Assembly (NCBI RefSeq): GCF_038593855.1
Contig: NZ_CP151996.1
Span: 3,968,001 to 4,032,000, forward strand
Direction of reading: 5' to 3'
From: Lysinibacillus sp. FSL M8-0337
Lineage (GTDB): Bacteria > Bacillota > Bacilli > Bacillales_A > Planococcaceae
Length of the DNA stretch: 64,000 bases
The notes under the pieces are model-generated. The model was not told where the DNA came from, searched no databases, and saw only the letters and a list, made by a program, of their open reading frames with translations. Numbering within the stretch: position 1 is the stretch's first letter; each line of letters begins with the position of its first letter. This document shows, piece after piece, positions 30,712-42,958 of this stretch. Position numbers and translations under genes: made by a program.

Positions 30712-32238
30712 TTAATGCTTGAAGTGACGTACGCCTGTAAACACCATTGCAATGCCGTACTCATTTGCTTTATCAATCGAATCTTGGTCTTTAATAGAGC
30801 CACCTGGTTGAATAATGGCTGTAATTCCTGCCGCATGAGCCGCTTCTACTGTATCACTCATAGGGAAGAATGCGTCAGATGCTAAAGCAGCACCTTTTGC
30901 TTTATCGCCAGCTTGTTCGAAAGCGATTTTCGCAGCACCTACACGGTTCATTTGACCAGCGCCAACACCTAATGTCATTTGAGAATCTGTTACAACGATT
31001 GCATTTGATTTTACATGTTTAACTACAGCCCAGCCAAGTTGTAATGCTTCCCATTCTTTGTCAGTAGGCTCTCTATCTGTCACGACTTTAATGTCTGCAT
31101 CACCAAAGCCATAGCTATCTGGCTCTTGTACAAGTAAGCCACCTTCAACAGAGACAACGTTAAATTGATCTTTTTTAGCTTGCTCAAATGGAATTGTTAA
31201 TAAGCGAATATTTTTCTTTTGTGTAAGAATGTCTAATGCTTCTTGCGTGAAAGATGGCGCAATAATTATTTCTAAGAAAATATGGCTTAACTTTTCTGCC
31301 GTTGCCGCATCTACTTCCATGTTCAATGCAATAATTCCACCAAAAATAGATGTAGGATCGGCTGCATATGCTTTGTCAAAAGCTTCTTCTAGCGTTACAC
31401 CTGTACCAACACCACAAGGATTCATATGCTTTACAGCAACTGCTGCAGGCATTTCAAATTCTTTGACGATTTGAAGTGCGGCATTACCATCTTGAATGTT
31501 ATTGTATGATAATTCTTTTCCGTGCAATTGCGTAGCATAAGCTAATGAGAAATCCGAACCAAGACGTTTTTGATAAAACGCTGCTTTTTGATGAGGATTT
31601 TCACCGTAACGTAAGTTTTGCTTTAATTCATAAGTAAGCGTTAAGCTTTCTGGGAATGCTTCCTCTGTTAAGTGATTGGAAATATAAGAATCATACGCTG
31701 CTGTGTGACGGAAAACTTTTGCTGCTAGCTTACGACGCGTTTCAATCGTTGTAGCACCCGTTGCTTTCAGTTCTTCTAATACAGTTGCATAGTCATTGCT
31801 ATCTACAATTACTGTTACATATTGATGATTTTTAGCTGCTGAACGTAGCATTGTTGGACCACCAATATCTATATTTTCGATGGCATCATCCCATGTTACA
31901 TTAGGCTTTGAAATTGTTTCAACAAACGGGTAAAGATTAACACAAACAATTTCAATTGGTTCAATTCCATGCTCATTCATTTGCGCTTGATGAGAAGCAT
32001 CATCGAATTTCCCTAATAGTCCACCGTGGATCATTGGATTTAAAGTTTTTACACGCCCATCTAAAATTTCTGGGAATTTTGTTACTTCATCCACTGCTGT
32101 TACTGCGACATTATTGTCCTGTAACATTTTTTTGGTACCACCAGTTGATAAAATTTCATAACCTAATGCCACTAATTCTTTTGCAAATTCTAAAATACCA
32201 TCTTTATTGGAAACACTGATTAATGCACGTTTTGTCAC
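30712..32238 (-). CDS. purH: Bifunctional AICAR transformylase / IMP cyclohydrolase
   Basis: 508 aa, last two steps to IMP. The N-terminal MGS-like IMP cyclohydrolase opens [18 protein letters not shown] with STGGTKKML. The AICAR transformylase domain has [26 protein letters not shown] and [12 protein letters not shown]. The start codon is GTG, with AGGAGG 8 nt upstream. A 187-bp spacer with a small hairpin (32368-32391) separates it from purN. Confidence 0.97.
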   Translation of the reverse strand: MTKRALISVSNKDGILEFAKELVALGYEILSTGGTKKMLQDNNVAVTAVDEVTKFPEILDGRVKTLNPMIHGGLLGKFDDASHQAQMNEHGIEPIEIVCVNLYPFVETISKPNVTWDDAIENIDIGGPTMLRSAAKNHQYVTVIVDSNDYATVLEELKATGATTIETRRKLAAKVFRHTAAYDSYISNHLTEEAFPESLTLTYELKQNLRYGENPHQKAAFYQKRLGSDFSLAYATQLHGKELSYNNIQDGNAALQIVKEFEMPAAVAVKHMNPCGVGTGVTLEEAFDKAYAADPTSIFGGIIALNMEVDAATAEKLSHIFLEIIIAPSFTQEALDILTQKKNIRLLTIPFEQAKKDQFNVVSVEGGLLVQEPDSYGFGDADIKVVTDREPTDKEWEALQLGWAVVKHVKSNAIVVTDSQMTLGVGAGQMNRVGAAKIAFEQAGDKAKGAALASDAFFPMSDTVEAAHAAGITAIIQPGGSIKDQDSIDKANEYGIAMVFTGVRHFKH

Positions 32239-32425
32239 AACGAAATCCTCCTAATTTGTCTCGTGTAAAACCACGAATTATCGATCCATCTTGATTTAGC
32301 GGCGTTAGGTGCTAATTGAACGACTCGTTCTACTTGAGCGGAGTTCATCATGATTTGAGCGAATCTTACAGGAACAAATAACGTTTCCTGTTACAATGAG
32401 CCAAACCTAACTACCTACCAATCCA

Positions 32426-32995
32426 TTACTTTAATAATTGTTGTAATGCTTTTGTATATAACACATGCTCTTGCTGATGAATGGCCATTTCAGTTGCCTC
32501 ACGATCACCTTCGATAACAGCAACGGCAGCCTGTGCAATAATAGGCCCTGTATCCATGCCTTCATCTACAAAATGCACTGTAACACCCGTCACTTTCACA
32601 CCATGTTTGATTGCTTGTCCAATAGCATCTTTTCCTGGGAAGGATGGTAACAATGAAGGGTGGATATTCACAATACGCTGTGGATATGCCGCCAATAATA
32701 CTTCGCTAATTAGACGCATATACCCTGCAAGTACAATCCACTGCACACCACATTCACGTAAGGCTTCAATAATCGCCGTTTCGTAGTCTGCTTTCGATGC
32801 AAATTCTTTTGGATTTAAAGCTAGGACGGGGATACCAAATTTTTCAGCACGCGTCACAACAAATGCAGCAGGCTTATCTGTCACAACAAGCTCCACTTTA
32901 GCATGTAGTTCGCCACGTTTAATCGCTTCTTGAATTGCTTGAAAATTACTGCCGCTCCCTGAAGCAAAGACGGCAATTTTTACTGGTGCAGTCAT
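32426..32995 (-). CDS. purN: Phosphoribosylglycinamide formyltransferase
   Basis: 189 aa, third step of IMP synthesis, N10-formyl-THF dependent. Signatures: IAVFASGSGSNFQAIQEAI (substrate phosphate loop), LAGYMRLISE, and the catalytic region NIHPSLLPSFPGKDA with the conserved HxVDEGMDTGPII. It overlaps purM by 1 bp (TAATG), so translation is coupled. Confidence 0.97.
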   Translation of the reverse strand: MTAPVKIAVFASGSGSNFQAIQEAIKRGELHAKVELVVTDKPAAFVVTRAEKFGIPVLALNPKEFASKADYETAIIEALRECGVQWIVLAGYMRLISEVLLAAYPQRIVNIHPSLLPSFPGKDAIGQAIKHGVKVTGVTVHFVDEGMDTGPIIAQAAVAVIEGDREATEMAIHQQEHVLYTKALQQLLK

Positions 32996-34050
32996 TACAC
33001 TAAGCTCCCATCATGTGAGCCGTTAAATACAACGCCCTCGCCTTTCACAACGCGACCGATTTTGTATGCTTTTTCACCATTTGCTTCTGCTGTAGCAATG
33101 ACTTTATCTGCTTCTGCTGCTGGTACAGCCAATACGAAACCAATGCCCATATTAAAGACATTATATAAATCCTTATCTTCAAGCTGACCTTTTTCTTTTA
33201 AAAATTCGAAAATACGAAGAACCGGCCAAGAACCTAGGTCAATTTCTGTTGCTAAGCCTTCTGGCATCATACGTGGTAAGTTCTCATAGAAGCCGCCACC
33301 TGTTACATGTGCACAACCATGTACATCTGCCGCTTTTAATGCTGCTAGAACTGGTTTTGCATATAATTTAGTTGGGACTAACAGTGCTTCACCAATTGGG
33401 CCTAAATCTTCGAAGCCTTCAACAACTGCATCCACTGCATAGCCGTTGTCAGCAAACACGATTTTGCGCACTAATGAATAGCCGTTCGAATGGACGCCAC
33501 TTGACGCTAATCCAACAAGCACATCACCTTCAACGATTTTTTCACCTGTTACGATTGCTGATTTTTCACAAGCGCCTACAGCAAATCCTGCTAAATCATA
33601 CTCATCTTCTTCATAAAGACCTGGCATTTCCGCAGTCTCACCACCGATTAAAGCAGCACCAGATTGCACGCAGCCATCTGCAACACCTTTGACGATTTGT
33701 TCGATTTTCGCTGGTTCTGCTTTACCAAGTGCCACGTAATCTAAAAAGTAAAGTGGTTCTGCACCTTGCGCTACAATATCATTTACACACATAGCAACAC
33801 AGTCCACGCCAATTGTATCGTGCTTGTCTACCATGAAAGCTAATTTTAATTTTGTCCCAACACCATCTGTCCCTGAAATTAAAACAGGTTCTTTAAGATT
33901 TAGTTCTGACAAGTCAAACATACCACCAAAGCCTCCAAATGTACCCATCACACCTAGTCGATTCGTACGTTCAACGTGAGACTTCATTCGTTTAACAGCT
34001 TCGTAGCCCGCTTCAATATTTACACCTGCTTGTTCATATGCTTTTGACAT
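32995..34050 (-). CDS. purM: Phosphoribosylformylglycinamidine cyclo-ligase (AIR synthetase)
   Basis: 351 aa, closes FGAM to AIR with ATP. It belongs to the PurM/PurL ATP-binding superfamily: [16 protein letters not shown], the [11 protein letters not shown] motif, [17 protein letters not shown] and [15 protein letters not shown]. The ribosome-binding site is AAAGGAGGATC. It is separated from purF by 188 bp containing a hairpin at 34181-34208. Confidence 0.97.
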   Translation of the reverse strand: MSKAYEQAGVNIEAGYEAVKRMKSHVERTNRLGVMGTFGGFGGMFDLSELNLKEPVLISGTDGVGTKLKLAFMVDKHDTIGVDCVAMCVNDIVAQGAEPLYFLDYVALGKAEPAKIEQIVKGVADGCVQSGAALIGGETAEMPGLYEEDEYDLAGFAVGACEKSAIVTGEKIVEGDVLVGLASSGVHSNGYSLVRKIVFADNGYAVDAVVEGFEDLGPIGEALLVPTKLYAKPVLAALKAADVHGCAHVTGGGFYENLPRMMPEGLATEIDLGSWPVLRIFEFLKEKGQLEDKDLYNVFNMGIGFVLAVPAAEADKVIATAEANGEKAYKIGRVVKGEGVVFNGSHDGSLV

Positions 34051-34238
34051 GCAGAGATCCTCCTTTAAATTAATTCAGCACAAGTCCCTAACTTTTACAT
34101 ATAGAGAGTCGTACAAAATTATGTTCAACATCATGCTGGGAATATCAATCCTAACTCAATGTCATTTTCACCTTTAGAGGATACCCAACATCGTTTGAAT
34201 GTGGGTACTCCAACAAGGCTTTATTGATTAACATACAC

Positions 34239-35663
34239 TTAGCGTAACAGTTCTTTTTCGTGTGGTAAGATTGTATCTGGGAAAATTTCTGTTGGGTATT
34301 TGCTTGTAAAACATGCTAAGCAAAGACCTTTATTTTCATCCTCAAATGGACGTGCGATCGTTTCGACCATGCCTTCAACTGAAAGGAATGTTAGTGAATC
34401 AGCACCAATTGCGTCTCTTATTTCATCCACACTATGACTTGAAGCAATCAGCTCTTCATGTGTCGAAGTATCAATACCGTAATAACAAGGGTCCGTCATT
34501 GGTGGAGAAGAAATAACAACATGCACCTCTGCTGCACCTGCATCCTTTAGCATTTTGACAATACGGCGTGATGTTGTACCACGAACAATCGAATCATCCA
34601 CCATTATAACGCGTTTCCCTTTGACAACTTGCACAACAGGTGACAGCTTCATTTTTACACCACGTTCACGCAATTCTTGGGTCGGTTGAATGAATGTACG
34701 ACCAACATAGCGGTTCTTTATTAACCCTAGCTCATATGGAATACCGCTTTCTTCAGCAAAGCCAATTGCTGCTGAAATACTTGAGTCAGGTACACCAGTT
34801 ACGACATCCGCTTCAATATGTGCGCATTCACGTGCGAGTTGTTTCCCCATACGTTTACGTGCCATATGCACATTAATGCCATCAATATCTGAATCAGGAC
34901 GTGCTAAGTATACATACTCCATCGCACACATTGCGCGATTTTCCATATCTGCAAAACGATCTGATTTTACACCTTCATCGTTTATTATTAATAATTCACC
35001 TGGTTCCACAGAACGTATAAACTCTGCTCCTATTAAATCAAAAGCACAAGTTTCAGAAGCAACAACCCAACCGTCTCCTAGTTTTCCAAGAGATAGAGGA
35101 CGTAGACCATGTGGATCACGTGCAACAAGCATTTCATCTTTGGTCATAATTAAGAATGAATACGCTCCCTTTAATAACGAAAGGGCATTTTTCACCTTTG
35201 CTCGGAATGGTGAATGCGAGCTTTTCTTAATAAGATGCGCTAACACTTCTGTATCTGAGCTAGAGTGGAAAATACTACCTTGACGCTCTAAATACTGTTT
35301 TAAGTGTGTCGCATTGACTAAGTTACCGTTATGAGCAATTGAAAGGCTACCTGTTGATGAATGAAATAGTAATGGCTGTACATTTTCGATTCCGCCACCG
35401 CCAGCAGTCGTATAACGAACATGGGCAATTGCCGCTTTTCCGTCCACAGCTTTTAATTTCTCTTCGTTGAAAACATCATTTACTAATCCTTCGCCTTTCA
35501 CCGCGCGTAGGTGTAGACCGTCAGAAACGACGATACCAGCACCTTCTTGTCCACGGTGTTGAAGAGCATGAAGCCCGTAATAACTAAGGTGTGCTGGATT
35601 TGGGTTACCCCAAATACCAAACACCCCACATTCTTCGTTTAAGCCTCTGAGTTCAGCAAGCAT
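34239..35663 (-). CDS. purF: Amidophosphoribosyltransferase
   Basis: 474 aa, committed step of purine synthesis: PRPP + glutamine to phosphoribosylamine. The N-terminal Ntn hydrolase is made with an 11-residue propeptide ([11 protein letters not shown]) before catalytic Cys12 in CGVFGIWG, as in B. subtilis. The PRTase motif is [20 protein letters not shown]-terminal Cys residues ([15 protein letters not shown]) fit the [4Fe-4S] cluster of the Bacillus-type enzyme. AAAGGAG before ATG 35663 sets the start. It overlaps purL by 25 bp. Confidence 0.97.
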   Translation of the reverse strand: MLAELRGLNEECGVFGIWGNPNPAHLSYYGLHALQHRGQEGAGIVVSDGLHLRAVKGEGLVNDVFNEEKLKAVDGKAAIAHVRYTTAGGGGIENVQPLLFHSSTGSLSIAHNGNLVNATHLKQYLERQGSIFHSSSDTEVLAHLIKKSSHSPFRAKVKNALSLLKGAYSFLIMTKDEMLVARDPHGLRPLSLGKLGDGWVVASETCAFDLIGAEFIRSVEPGELLIINDEGVKSDRFADMENRAMCAMEYVYLARPDSDIDGINVHMARKRMGKQLARECAHIEADVVTGVPDSSISAAIGFAEESGIPYELGLIKNRYVGRTFIQPTQELRERGVKMKLSPVVQVVKGKRVIMVDDSIVRGTTSRRIVKMLKDAGAAEVHVVISSPPMTDPCYYGIDTSTHEELIASSHSVDEIRDAIGADSLTFLSVEGMVETIARPFEDENKGLCLACFTSKYPTEIFPDTILPHEKELLR

Positions 35664-37873
35664 GGGATTGCTCCTTTCCAATTAGAACGGAATTCCTCCA
35701 CTGTACCTTCTACAAGCACACCGTTGTCACCGTTGATTTTAACAAGCGCATCGTTTGTTACGACACCGATTTTTTGTGCATCTTTTACAGTTTCTACAAA
35801 TGCAGCTGCATTTTCTTCTTTGACTGTTACAACGAAACGGGATTGTGTTTCACTGAATAAAGCCGTTGTTGCAGAGCCTGTTAGTGTCACATCAATGCCT
35901 AAGCCTTGTGCACCAAATGTCGTTTCTGCAAGTGCTACAGCAAGACCACCTTCTGCTACGTCATGTGCAGATTGTACAAGTCCAGCTTTAATTGCTTTCA
36001 ACAATGCTTGTTGACGAGCTGCTTCTACTTCTAGGTTAATAGCAGGTGCTTGCCCTGAGATGACACCGTTATTTAATAATTTTTGAAGCTCTGAACCACC
36101 AAATTCAGTATTCGTTTCACCGATAACAAATACTACATCGCCAGCTGCTTTCACATCTTGCGTTGTTACATGTGCTAAGTCTTCGATTAGACCTACCATA
36201 CCGATTGTTGGTGTTGGATAAACTGCTTCTCCGGAACGTTCATTGTATAAAGAAACGTTACCACCGATTACTGGTGCATTGAGTGCAGTACATGCTGCTG
36301 AAATACCATCGGCAGATTTTTCAATTTGCCAGAAAATTTCTGGTTTCTCTGGATTACCAAAGTTTAAGCAGTCTGTAATAGCAAGTGGTGTACCACCCGT
36401 TGCGACAATATTACGCGCTGCTTCTGCTACTGCAATCGCCCCGCCCACTTCAGGATCAAGGTAAATGTAGCGAGAGTTACAGTCTGTTGTCATCGCAAGG
36501 CCTTTATTTGTGCCACGTACACGGATAACTGCAGCATCTGAACCAGGTGCCACAACTGTTGATGTACGAACTTGATAATCGTATTGATCGTAAACCCATT
36601 CTTTTGAAGCAATCGTAGGTGCTTTTAACAATGCGTTTAACGTTTCTTTATAATCTGTTACAACTGGTTCTGCATTGTCCATTGCTTGGAACTGTGCGTA
36701 GTATGCAGGCTCAGCAGATGGCTTATGATAAACTGGCGCATCTTCTGCTAATGCATCTGCTGGTACATTCGCTACAACTTCACCTTTGTGAAGTAAACGC
36801 AGCATTTTATCATCTGTTACAACACCAATTGCTACTGCATCTAAATCATATTTATCGAAAATCGCTTTAATTTCATCTTCGCGACCTTTTTTCACGACTA
36901 ATAACATACGTTCTTGAGATTCAGATAGCATCATCTCATATGCAGTCATACCTGTTTCACGTTGTGGTACTAAATCTAGGTTCATTTCTACACCAGAACC
37001 AGCTTTAGAAGCCATCTCTGCTGAAGATGAAGTAAGACCCGCAGCACCCATATCTTGAATACCAACTAACGCATCAGATTTTACAACTTCTAAACAAGCT
37101 TCAAGTAGTAGTTTTTCCATAAATGGGTCCCCTACTTGCACAGCTGGACGTTGATTTTCTGATTCCTCTGTTAATTCTTCAGAGGCAAACGTCGCTCCAT
37201 GGATACCGTCACGACCTGTTTTTGCTCCTACGTACATCACTGTATTTCCTACACCCGCAGCAATACCGCGTTGAATATCCTTGTGGTCAATTAGCCCAAC
37301 GCACATTGCGTTTACTAATGGATTACCTTCGTAGCAAGGGTCGAATTGAATTTCGCCACCAACAGTTGGAATCCCGATACAGTTACCATAGCCAGCAATA
37401 CCAGCAACTACTTCTTCGAATAAATATTTACCACGTGCAGATTTTAACTCTCCGAAGCGTAATGAGTTTAGCATCGCAATTGGACGTGCACCCATTGAGA
37501 ATACGTCGCGAATAATACCACCAACACCTGTTGCTGCACCTTGATACGGCTCGATTGCCGAAGGGTGGTTATGTGATTCCATTTTAAATACAACGGCTTG
37601 CTCATCACCAATATCTACAATCCCTGCGCCTTCACCAGGACCTTGTAATACTTGTGGCCCTTTTGTTGGGAATTTACGTAATACTGGTTTTGAATTTTTA
37701 TATGAGCAGTGTTCAGACCACATTACTGAGAAAAGACCTGTCTCTGTCCAGTTTGGTAGGCGACCGAGAATACCTTCTACCATTGCAAATTCTTCGTCTG
37801 ACATCCCCATTCCAGCGTATAGCTTTTCATCTTTAATTTGCTGTGCTGTTGGCTCAAACTTAGTTGTTGACAT
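35639..37873 (-). CDS. purL: FGAM synthase subunit PurL (small type)
   Basis: 744 aa, the Gram-positive three-subunit form that works with PurQ and PurS to convert FGAR to FGAM. It has the PurM-superfamily motifs [16 protein letters not shown] near the N-terminus, [38 protein letters not shown] and [11 protein letters not shown]. It overlaps purQ by 14 bp and purF by 25 bp, so these genes are tightly coupled. Confidence 0.97.
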   Translation of the reverse strand: MSTTKFEPTAQQIKDEKLYAGMGMSDEEFAMVEGILGRLPNWTETGLFSVMWSEHCSYKNSKPVLRKFPTKGPQVLQGPGEGAGIVDIGDEQAVVFKMESHNHPSAIEPYQGAATGVGGIIRDVFSMGARPIAMLNSLRFGELKSARGKYLFEEVVAGIAGYGNCIGIPTVGGEIQFDPCYEGNPLVNAMCVGLIDHKDIQRGIAAGVGNTVMYVGAKTGRDGIHGATFASEELTEESENQRPAVQVGDPFMEKLLLEACLEVVKSDALVGIQDMGAAGLTSSSAEMASKAGSGVEMNLDLVPQRETGMTAYEMMLSESQERMLLVVKKGREDEIKAIFDKYDLDAVAIGVVTDDKMLRLLHKGEVVANVPADALAEDAPVYHKPSAEPAYYAQFQAMDNAEPVVTDYKETLNALLKAPTIASKEWVYDQYDYQVRTSTVVAPGSDAAVIRVRGTNKGLAMTTDCNSRYIYLDPEVGGAIAVAEAARNIVATGGTPLAITDCLNFGNPEKPEIFWQIEKSADGISAACTALNAPVIGGNVSLYNERSGEAVYPTPTIGMVGLIEDLAHVTTQDVKAAGDVVFVIGETNTEFGGSELQKLLNNGVISGQAPAINLEVEAARQQALLKAIKAGLVQSAHDVAEGGLAVALAETTFGAQGLGIDVTLTGSATTALFSETQSRFVVTVKEENAAAFVETVKDAQKIGVVTNDALVKINGDNGVLVEGTVEEFRSNWKGAIPCLLNSEA

Positions 37874-38543
37874 GATTTTCCCTCCACTGCTTCACAATTG
37901 ATTTGAATACTGCTAGACCATCGGCTCCGCCCACAAGTGCATCGACAGCTCGTTCTGGGTGAGGCATCATTCCTAATACATTTCCGCGCTCGTTAATAAT
38001 CCCTGCGATATCTTCTAAAGAACCGTTTGGATTTTCTCCTGAGTATGTGAACACAATTTGATTGTTATCTTTTAGTTTTTGTAATGTTTCCTCGTCACAA
38101 TAATAGTTACCTTCACCGTGTGCGATTGGAATATTGATTACTTGACCTTGCTCATATTGATTTGTGAATAATGTATTGTTGTTTTCAACTTTAAGCTGTA
38201 TTGTACGACACATGAATTTTAGGTTTTTATTGCGAAGTAAAGCACCTGGTAATAAGCCTGCTTCTGTTAGAATTTGGAACCCGTTACAAACGCCTAAGAC
38301 TGGCTTACCCGCATCTGCTGCCTTTTTTACTTCTGCCATAATATTGGATTGGTTTGCCATAGCGCCACAACGTAAATAGTCACCATAAGAGAAGCCACCT
38401 GGTACTAGAATACCGTCAAAGCCACTTAAATCCGTTTCTGCGTGCCATACATATTCTACTTCTTCACCTAGTTCGTCTTTAATCGCATGATACATATCGA
38501 TGTCACAGTTTGACCCAGGGAATACGAGTACTGCGAATTTCAT
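37860..38543 (-). CDS. purQ: FGAM synthase glutaminase subunit PurQ
   Basis: 227 aa class I glutamine amidotransferase that feeds ammonia to PurL. It starts [20 protein letters not shown]. The catalytic Cys is in [20 protein letters not shown], and the His/Glu pair is in [11 protein letters not shown]. It is 2 bp from purS and overlaps purL. Confidence 0.97.
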   Translation of the reverse strand: MKFAVLVFPGSNCDIDMYHAIKDELGEEVEYVWHAETDLSGFDGILVPGGFSYGDYLRCGAMANQSNIMAEVKKAADAGKPVLGVCNGFQILTEAGLLPGALLRNKNLKFMCRTIQLKVENNNTLFTNQYEQGQVINIPIAHGEGNYYCDEETLQKLKDNNQIVFTYSGENPNGSLEDIAGIINERGNVLGMMPHPERAVDALVGGADGLAVFKSIVKQWRENHVNN

Positions 38544-38545
38544 GA

Positions 38546-38794
38546 TTAGTTAGCCTCCTCGACTTCGTAACGGTAGTCCTCAATTACTACATTTGTTAAA
38601 ACTTTTTCACACATTTCTTTCACTAGAGTATCAATATCGCGCGCTGAATCTCCGACAGTTAGTTCAAGATATTTACCGATACGTAAATCTTCTACTTCAC
38701 CGTAGCCCATTTTCGCTAAAGAACCTTGTACTGCTGAACCTTGTGGATCTAGAATACTCTCACGTAATGTTACGTAAATTTTAACTTTTTTCAT
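38546..38794 (-). CDS. purS: FGAM synthase subunit PurS
   Basis: 82 aa, the small bridging subunit of the PurLQS complex. It matches the family: [20 protein letters not shown], then [16 protein letters not shown]. Very tight spacing (2 bp on each side) within purC-purS-purQ. Confidence 0.96.
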   Translation of the reverse strand: MKKVKIYVTLRESILDPQGSAVQGSLAKMGYGEVEDLRIGKYLELTVGDSARDIDTLVKEMCEKVLTNVVIEDYRYEVEEAN

Positions 38795-38796
38795 TG

Positions 38797-39507
38797 TTAT
38801 TTGCCTCCGAGTCTAGAAAGAATAATAGTGTATACTTCAGTTAAATTACCAAGGTCTCGACGAAAGACATCTTTGTCCAACTTTTGCTTTGTTTTTGTAT
38901 CCCAAAGTCTGCATGTATCTGGTGAGATTTCATCTGCTAGTAATACATCTCCGTTCGTATCACGGCCAAATTCTAGTTTAAAGTCAATTAGCGTAACATC
39001 CACATCAGCAAAAATCGGTTGCAATACTTTGTTAACAGCTAATGCACCGTCATACATCGCTGTTACTTCTTCTGATGTTGCAAGGTCAAGTACATCAATA
39101 TGCTCCGTTGTAATAAATGGATCGCCTAATGCATCATCCTTATAATAGAATTCTACGATTGGACGCTTTAATGGTGTGCCTTCTTCTAAACCAAGGCGTT
39201 TTGCTAAGCTACCTGCAGCTATGTTACGAACAACAACTTCAATTGGAATGATTTCAACCTTTTTCACTAGTTGTTCTGTAGCAGATAATTGTTTTACGAA
39301 ATGTGACGCAATTCCGTTAGCTTTTAATTTTTCGAAAATTAATGAGGTAATGCGATTATTTAAAACGCCTTTCCCGTCAATTTCCTCTTTTTTCTCACCG
39401 TTAAATGCTGTTGCACTATCCTTATATTCAACTAAAAGTATTGTAGGATCTTCCGTTGCATATAATTTTTTTGCTTTACCTTCATACAAAAGTTGGTCTT
39501 TCGTCAT
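38797..39507 (-). CDS. purC: SAICAR synthase
   Basis: 236 aa; joins CAIR and aspartate to SAICAR using ATP. It starts KDQLLYEGKAKKLYATED after Met-Thr and has VEIIPIEVVVRNIAAGSLAK and LIDFKLEFGRDTNGDVLLAD with SPDTCRLWD. The ribosome-binding site GGGGGAA lies before the ATG. A 128-bp spacer with a long hairpin separates it from purB. Confidence 0.97.
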   Translation of the reverse strand: MTKDQLLYEGKAKKLYATEDPTILLVEYKDSATAFNGEKKEEIDGKGVLNNRITSLIFEKLKANGIASHFVKQLSATEQLVKKVEIIPIEVVVRNIAAGSLAKRLGLEEGTPLKRPIVEFYYKDDALGDPFITTEHIDVLDLATSEEVTAMYDGALAVNKVLQPIFADVDVTLIDFKLEFGRDTNGDVLLADEISPDTCRLWDTKTKQKLDKDVFRRDLGNLTEVYTIILSRLGGK

Positions 39508-39551
39508 TTCGTCATTCCCCCAGATTATTATGAAATACGCCTCGACGTATT

Positions 39552-39600
39552 GATGTTATGGATTTTGAATCTTGAAGTATGATTCAAAACCCGTAACATC
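39552..39600 (-). repeat. Long intercistronic hairpin between purB and purC
   Basis: GATGTTA-x-GG-x-TTTTGAATC pairs with GATTCAAAA-x-CC-x-TAACATC, about 20 bp of stem around a 9-nt loop. No T-run follows, so RNA processing or stability is more likely than termination. Confidence 0.7.
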
Positions 39601-39635
39601 CGTCGTGGCACTAACTGTCTATCGATTCAATAATA

Positions 39636-40931
39636 TTAGTTAAGTCCAAGACGTTCAAAAATCATATCTACATGCTGTAAGTGGTAGTTGTAATCAAAGC
39701 AGTGATCTAACTCTTCCTTCGTTAAATAAGAAGTGATTTTTTCACTTGCATCAACTAATGTACGGAATTGTACTTGCTCGTCCCACGCCTGCATCGCTAA
39801 TGGCTGAACTGTATCATACGCTTCCTCACGTACTAATCCTTTATCGATTAGTGCTAATAAAATTCTTTGTGAGTAAATCAGTCCAAATGTACGACCCATA
39901 TTACGTTTCATGTTTTCAGGGAATACTGTTAAATTTTTCACGATGTTACCGAAGCGGTTTAACATATAGTTCAGTGTAATTGTTGCATCCGGTAAAATAA
40001 CTCGTTCCGCAGATGAGTGTGAAATATCACGCTCATGCCATAACGCTACGTTTTCGTAAGCTGTTACCATGTAACCACGCATTAAACGTGACATACCAAC
40101 CATATTTTCAGAGCCGATTGGATTGCGTTTATGCGGCATAGCAGATGAACCTTTTTGTCCTTTTGCAAAGGCTTCCTCTACTTCTCGTGTTTCAGACTTT
40201 TGCAATCCGCGAATTTCAGTTGCGAATTTTTCAATTGATGTTGCAATTAATGCAAGAGCGCCTAAATATTGTGCATGGCGGTCACGCTGTAATGTTTGTG
40301 TAGAAATAGGTGATGCTGCGAGCCCTAATTTATCACATACGTATTGTTCAACGCGTGGATCGATATTTGCATATGTGCCAACTGCACCAGACATTTTACC
40401 TGTTTCAATTACTGTGGCAGCTGCTTCAAAGCGTTCTAAGTTACGTTTCATTTCTTCATACCATAAGCCTAATTTTAAACCGAACGTTGTTGGTTCAGCA
40501 TGTACACCATGTGTACGACCCATCATAACCGTATGTTTATGCTCTTTCGCTTTTGCTGCAATAATATCAATAAAATTCACAATATCTTTTCGTAAAATAT
40601 CATTCGCTTGTTTAATCAAATAAGAAAGGGCTGTGTCAACCACGTCTGTTGAAGTTAAACCGTAGTGCACCCATTTACGCTCTTCGCCAAGTGTTTCAGA
40701 TACAGCACGTGTAAATGCCACTACGTCATGACGCGTTTCTTTCTCAATTTCTAAAATACGATTTACATCAAATGAAGCATTTTCACGAATTTTAGCTACA
40801 TCTTCTTTTGGAATATCGCCAATCTCCGCCCAAGCTTCACATGCTAAAATTTCAACCTCTAACCAAGCTTGGTATTTATTTTGTTCTGTCCAAATTGCGC
40901 CCATCTCGGGTCTTGTGTAACGTTCAATCAT
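39636..40931 (-). CDS. purB: Adenylosuccinate lyase
   Basis: 431 aa, fumarase/aspartase superfamily. It removes fumarate from SAICAR and from adenylosuccinate, so it acts in both IMP and AMP synthesis. It starts [45 protein letters not shown] and the signature [19 protein letters not shown] are present. It lies 13 bp after purK. Confidence 0.97.
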   Translation of the reverse strand: MIERYTRPEMGAIWTEQNKYQAWLEVEILACEAWAEIGDIPKEDVAKIRENASFDVNRILEIEKETRHDVVAFTRAVSETLGEERKWVHYGLTSTDVVDTALSYLIKQANDILRKDIVNFIDIIAAKAKEHKHTVMMGRTHGVHAEPTTFGLKLGLWYEEMKRNLERFEAAATVIETGKMSGAVGTYANIDPRVEQYVCDKLGLAASPISTQTLQRDRHAQYLGALALIATSIEKFATEIRGLQKSETREVEEAFAKGQKGSSAMPHKRNPIGSENMVGMSRLMRGYMVTAYENVALWHERDISHSSAERVILPDATITLNYMLNRFGNIVKNLTVFPENMKRNMGRTFGLIYSQRILLALIDKGLVREEAYDTVQPLAMQAWDEQVQFRTLVDASEKITSYLTKEELDHCFDYNYHLQHVDMIFERLGLN

Positions 40932-40944
40932 TGCGTATCTCCTT

Positions 40945-42069
40945 CTATTCTGACCAAATGCCAGAACTTTCGATTTGTTGTAATGTTGCTTCTAAATCTT
41001 TTGTCATAATCGTTACGTGGCCCATCTTACGGTTCACCTTAGCTTCAGCTTTCCCATAAAGATGCAATGACCATTCAGGATATTTTGCAATTGAGTTACT
41101 AAGTGGCATAACATGCTGCCCTAATACATTCACCATTATTGATGGTGCCCAAAGTTGCGGTTTGCGCAATGGCCAACCACAAATAGCACGGATATGCTGA
41201 TGGAATTGTGATATATTACATGCCTCTATTGAATAGTGACCAGAATTATGAGGTCTCGGTGCTAGTTCATTAATAATAATTTCGCCGTTTTCTAAAACGA
41301 ACATTTCTACCGCCAGCGTCCCTACTAAATTTAAGTAATCAGCTATTTTTATAGCCTCTTGCTCAGCAGACTGTGCTGTCATCTTTTCGATACGAGCAGG
41401 TACAATTGTTTCGTGTAAAATATGATGAACATGAATATTTTCACCAACAGGCTGACAATATAATTCTCCATCACCGTTTCGCTGTACAATAACTGATACT
41501 TCTTTCACAAAAGGTACAAACCCTTCAGCAATACATTGTGAATGAGCGAAAAGCCCTTCTGCTAATGGTAAATCCGCTGCTGAATTTAGAAGCTGCTGCC
41601 CTTTGCCATCATAGCCACCTCTTGCAGTTTTTACGATACACGGATAACTGATCTTGTCAATACTCGCGACCAATTCCTCATATGTATTAGCTACTATATA
41701 AGGAGCTACTGGACAGCCAGCTTTCACAATTGCTTCCTTCTCAGTCACACGGTTTTGTGTAATGCGTACTAATTCAGCTCCTTGTGGTACGTAAGCCATT
41801 TGAGTTAATCGTTTTAAACCATCGTAATCGATATTTTCAAACTCATACGTAATAACGTCACTGACTTCTGCAAGTTCCTCTAATGCAGCCTCATCATCAT
41901 AAGGTGCCACAATTCGAATATCTGCAACCTGTCCACATGGTGAATCCATTGTCGGCTCAAGAACAGCTATTTTAAATCCTGCTTCCTTTGCAGCAAGTGC
42001 CATCATACGGCCAAGCTGTCCTCCTCCGATAATACCTATCGTTTGTCCTGGATAAATAATTTTTGTCAC
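40945..42069 (-). CDS. purK: N5-carboxyaminoimidazole ribonucleotide synthase
   Basis: 374 aa ATP-grasp enzyme, AIR + bicarbonate + ATP to N5-CAIR. The N-terminal Rossmann part is [20 protein letters not shown]. The ATP-grasp part includes [17 protein letters not shown] and [17 protein letters not shown]. It overlaps purE by 4 bp (ATGA), the classic purEK arrangement. Confidence 0.97.
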   Translation of the reverse strand: MTKIIYPGQTIGIIGGGQLGRMMALAAKEAGFKIAVLEPTMDSPCGQVADIRIVAPYDDEAALEELAEVSDVITYEFENIDYDGLKRLTQMAYVPQGAELVRITQNRVTEKEAIVKAGCPVAPYIVANTYEELVASIDKISYPCIVKTARGGYDGKGQQLLNSAADLPLAEGLFAHSQCIAEGFVPFVKEVSVIVQRNGDGELYCQPVGENIHVHHILHETIVPARIEKMTAQSAEQEAIKIADYLNLVGTLAVEMFVLENGEIIINELAPRPHNSGHYSIEACNISQFHQHIRAICGWPLRKPQLWAPSIMVNVLGQHVMPLSNSIAKYPEWSLHLYGKAEAKVNRKMGHVTIMTKDLEATLQQIESSGIWSE

Positions 42070-42554
42070 ACTAAGTCACCTGTGCTTTCCAATACTTGTT
42101 GCTTCGTCGCCTCGCGTCTAGCATCTAGTTTATTAGCAAGCTCTATGTCTGTTGTCGACAAAATTTGCGCTGCAAGCAAACCTGCATTTGTTGCACCTGC
42201 TTTTCCGATTGCAACAGTTGCTACAGGTACACCACCTGGCATTTGTACAATTGATAACAGTGAATCAAGACCATTAAGTGCACGAGATTGTACTGGCACG
42301 CCAATAACAGGTAATGTTGTTTTAGCTGCTACCATACCTGGTAAATGTGCTGCACCTCCAGCACCTGCAATAATCACTTGAATACCTCGCCCACGTGCTG
42401 CTTCAGCGTACTCAAACATTAAATCAGGCGTACGATGTGCTGATACTACTTTTTTCTCGTACGGTACTTGTAATTCATCTAAAATATCACACGCATGTTT
42501 CATAGTTTCCCAGTCACTTGAACTACCCATAATGACACCGATTTTCGGATTCAT
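42066..42554 (-). CDS. purE: N5-CAIR mutase
   Basis: 162 aa; moves the carboxylate of N5-CAIR to make CAIR. The class I PurE signature is [17 protein letters not shown], with [14 protein letters not shown] and [16 protein letters not shown]. It is the first gene of the 12-gene purine operon. Its leader holds a guanine riboswitch and terminator, with PurBoxes upstream. Confidence 0.97.
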   Translation of the reverse strand: MNPKIGVIMGSSSDWETMKHACDILDELQVPYEKKVVSAHRTPDLMFEYAEAARGRGIQVIIAGAGGAAHLPGMVAAKTTLPVIGVPVQSRALNGLDSLLSIVQMPGGVPVATVAIGKAGATNAGLLAAQILSTTDIELANKLDARREATKQQVLESTGDLV

Positions 42555-42650
42555 GAATTGTCGCTCCTTTTAAACGATAGAAAAATGATCGATTATTGTG
42601 CAAGCCTCTATTATTCAATAGTCACTGCATTTCTTTACTTTTTGAACAAA

Positions 42651-42850
42651 GAAAATCCTCAAATAAGCTACTCTCTACACATACACGTGAAAGCAGCTTA
42701 CTTGAGGACTTATTATGAAAAGAATATGCAGATTTAGACATCTGTACACACACCTTCCCGTAACATGCCAAAAGTTGCTTTCCCGCATAGTCCAGCATTT
42801 ACGGTGCCGGGTAGAGACACTAGAGCCAATTCTCTAGCATATATGAGGGA
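42651..42850 (-). promoter_or_regulatory. Guanine riboswitch and terminator in the purE leader
   Basis: The aptamer spans 42781-42850. P1 is UCCCUCAUA/UAUGCGGGA (one mismatch), P2 is CUAGAG/CUCUAG, J2/3 is GUCUCUACC, and L3 is CCGUAAA. The J3/1 strand reads GACUAUG, so position 74 is C, which means guanine specificity. A strong terminator follows (42651-42709): TCCTCAA-g-TAAGCT pairs with AGCTTA-TTTGAGGA, then a T-rich run. Guanine binding should favour termination and reduce purine synthesis. Confidence 0.93.
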
Positions 42851-42871
42851 TTTAATTGTTTTCCTTATCAC

Positions 42872-42900
42872 ATTTTAACAAGTGAAAACACTATCGTCAA
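42872..42900 (-). promoter_or_regulatory. Sigma-A promoter of the pur operon
   Basis: TTGACG (42895-42900), a 17-bp spacer and TAAAAT (42872-42877) on the minus strand, 22 bp before the aptamer. Confidence 0.8.
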
Positions 42901-42901
42901 T

Positions 42902-42952
42902 GCAAAAATGCGAACATTTTATTTTCACCATTAAATATCGTTCGGTTTTAAG
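42902..42952 (-). promoter_or_regulatory. PurR operator: inverted PurBox pair upstream of purE
   Basis: AAAACCGAACGATATT and, inverted, AAATGCGAACATTTT match the PurBox consensus (AWWWCCGAACWWT). CGAA and TTCG cores are 26 nt apart and sit just upstream of the -35 box. PurR with low PRPP should repress from here. Confidence 0.75.
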
Positions 42953-42958
42953 TCATAT

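Noticed and set aside
35664-35681. Longer purF start (MERSNP...)
   Set aside because: It lacks a ribosome-binding site and would remove the normal 11-residue propeptide spacing before catalytic Cys12.
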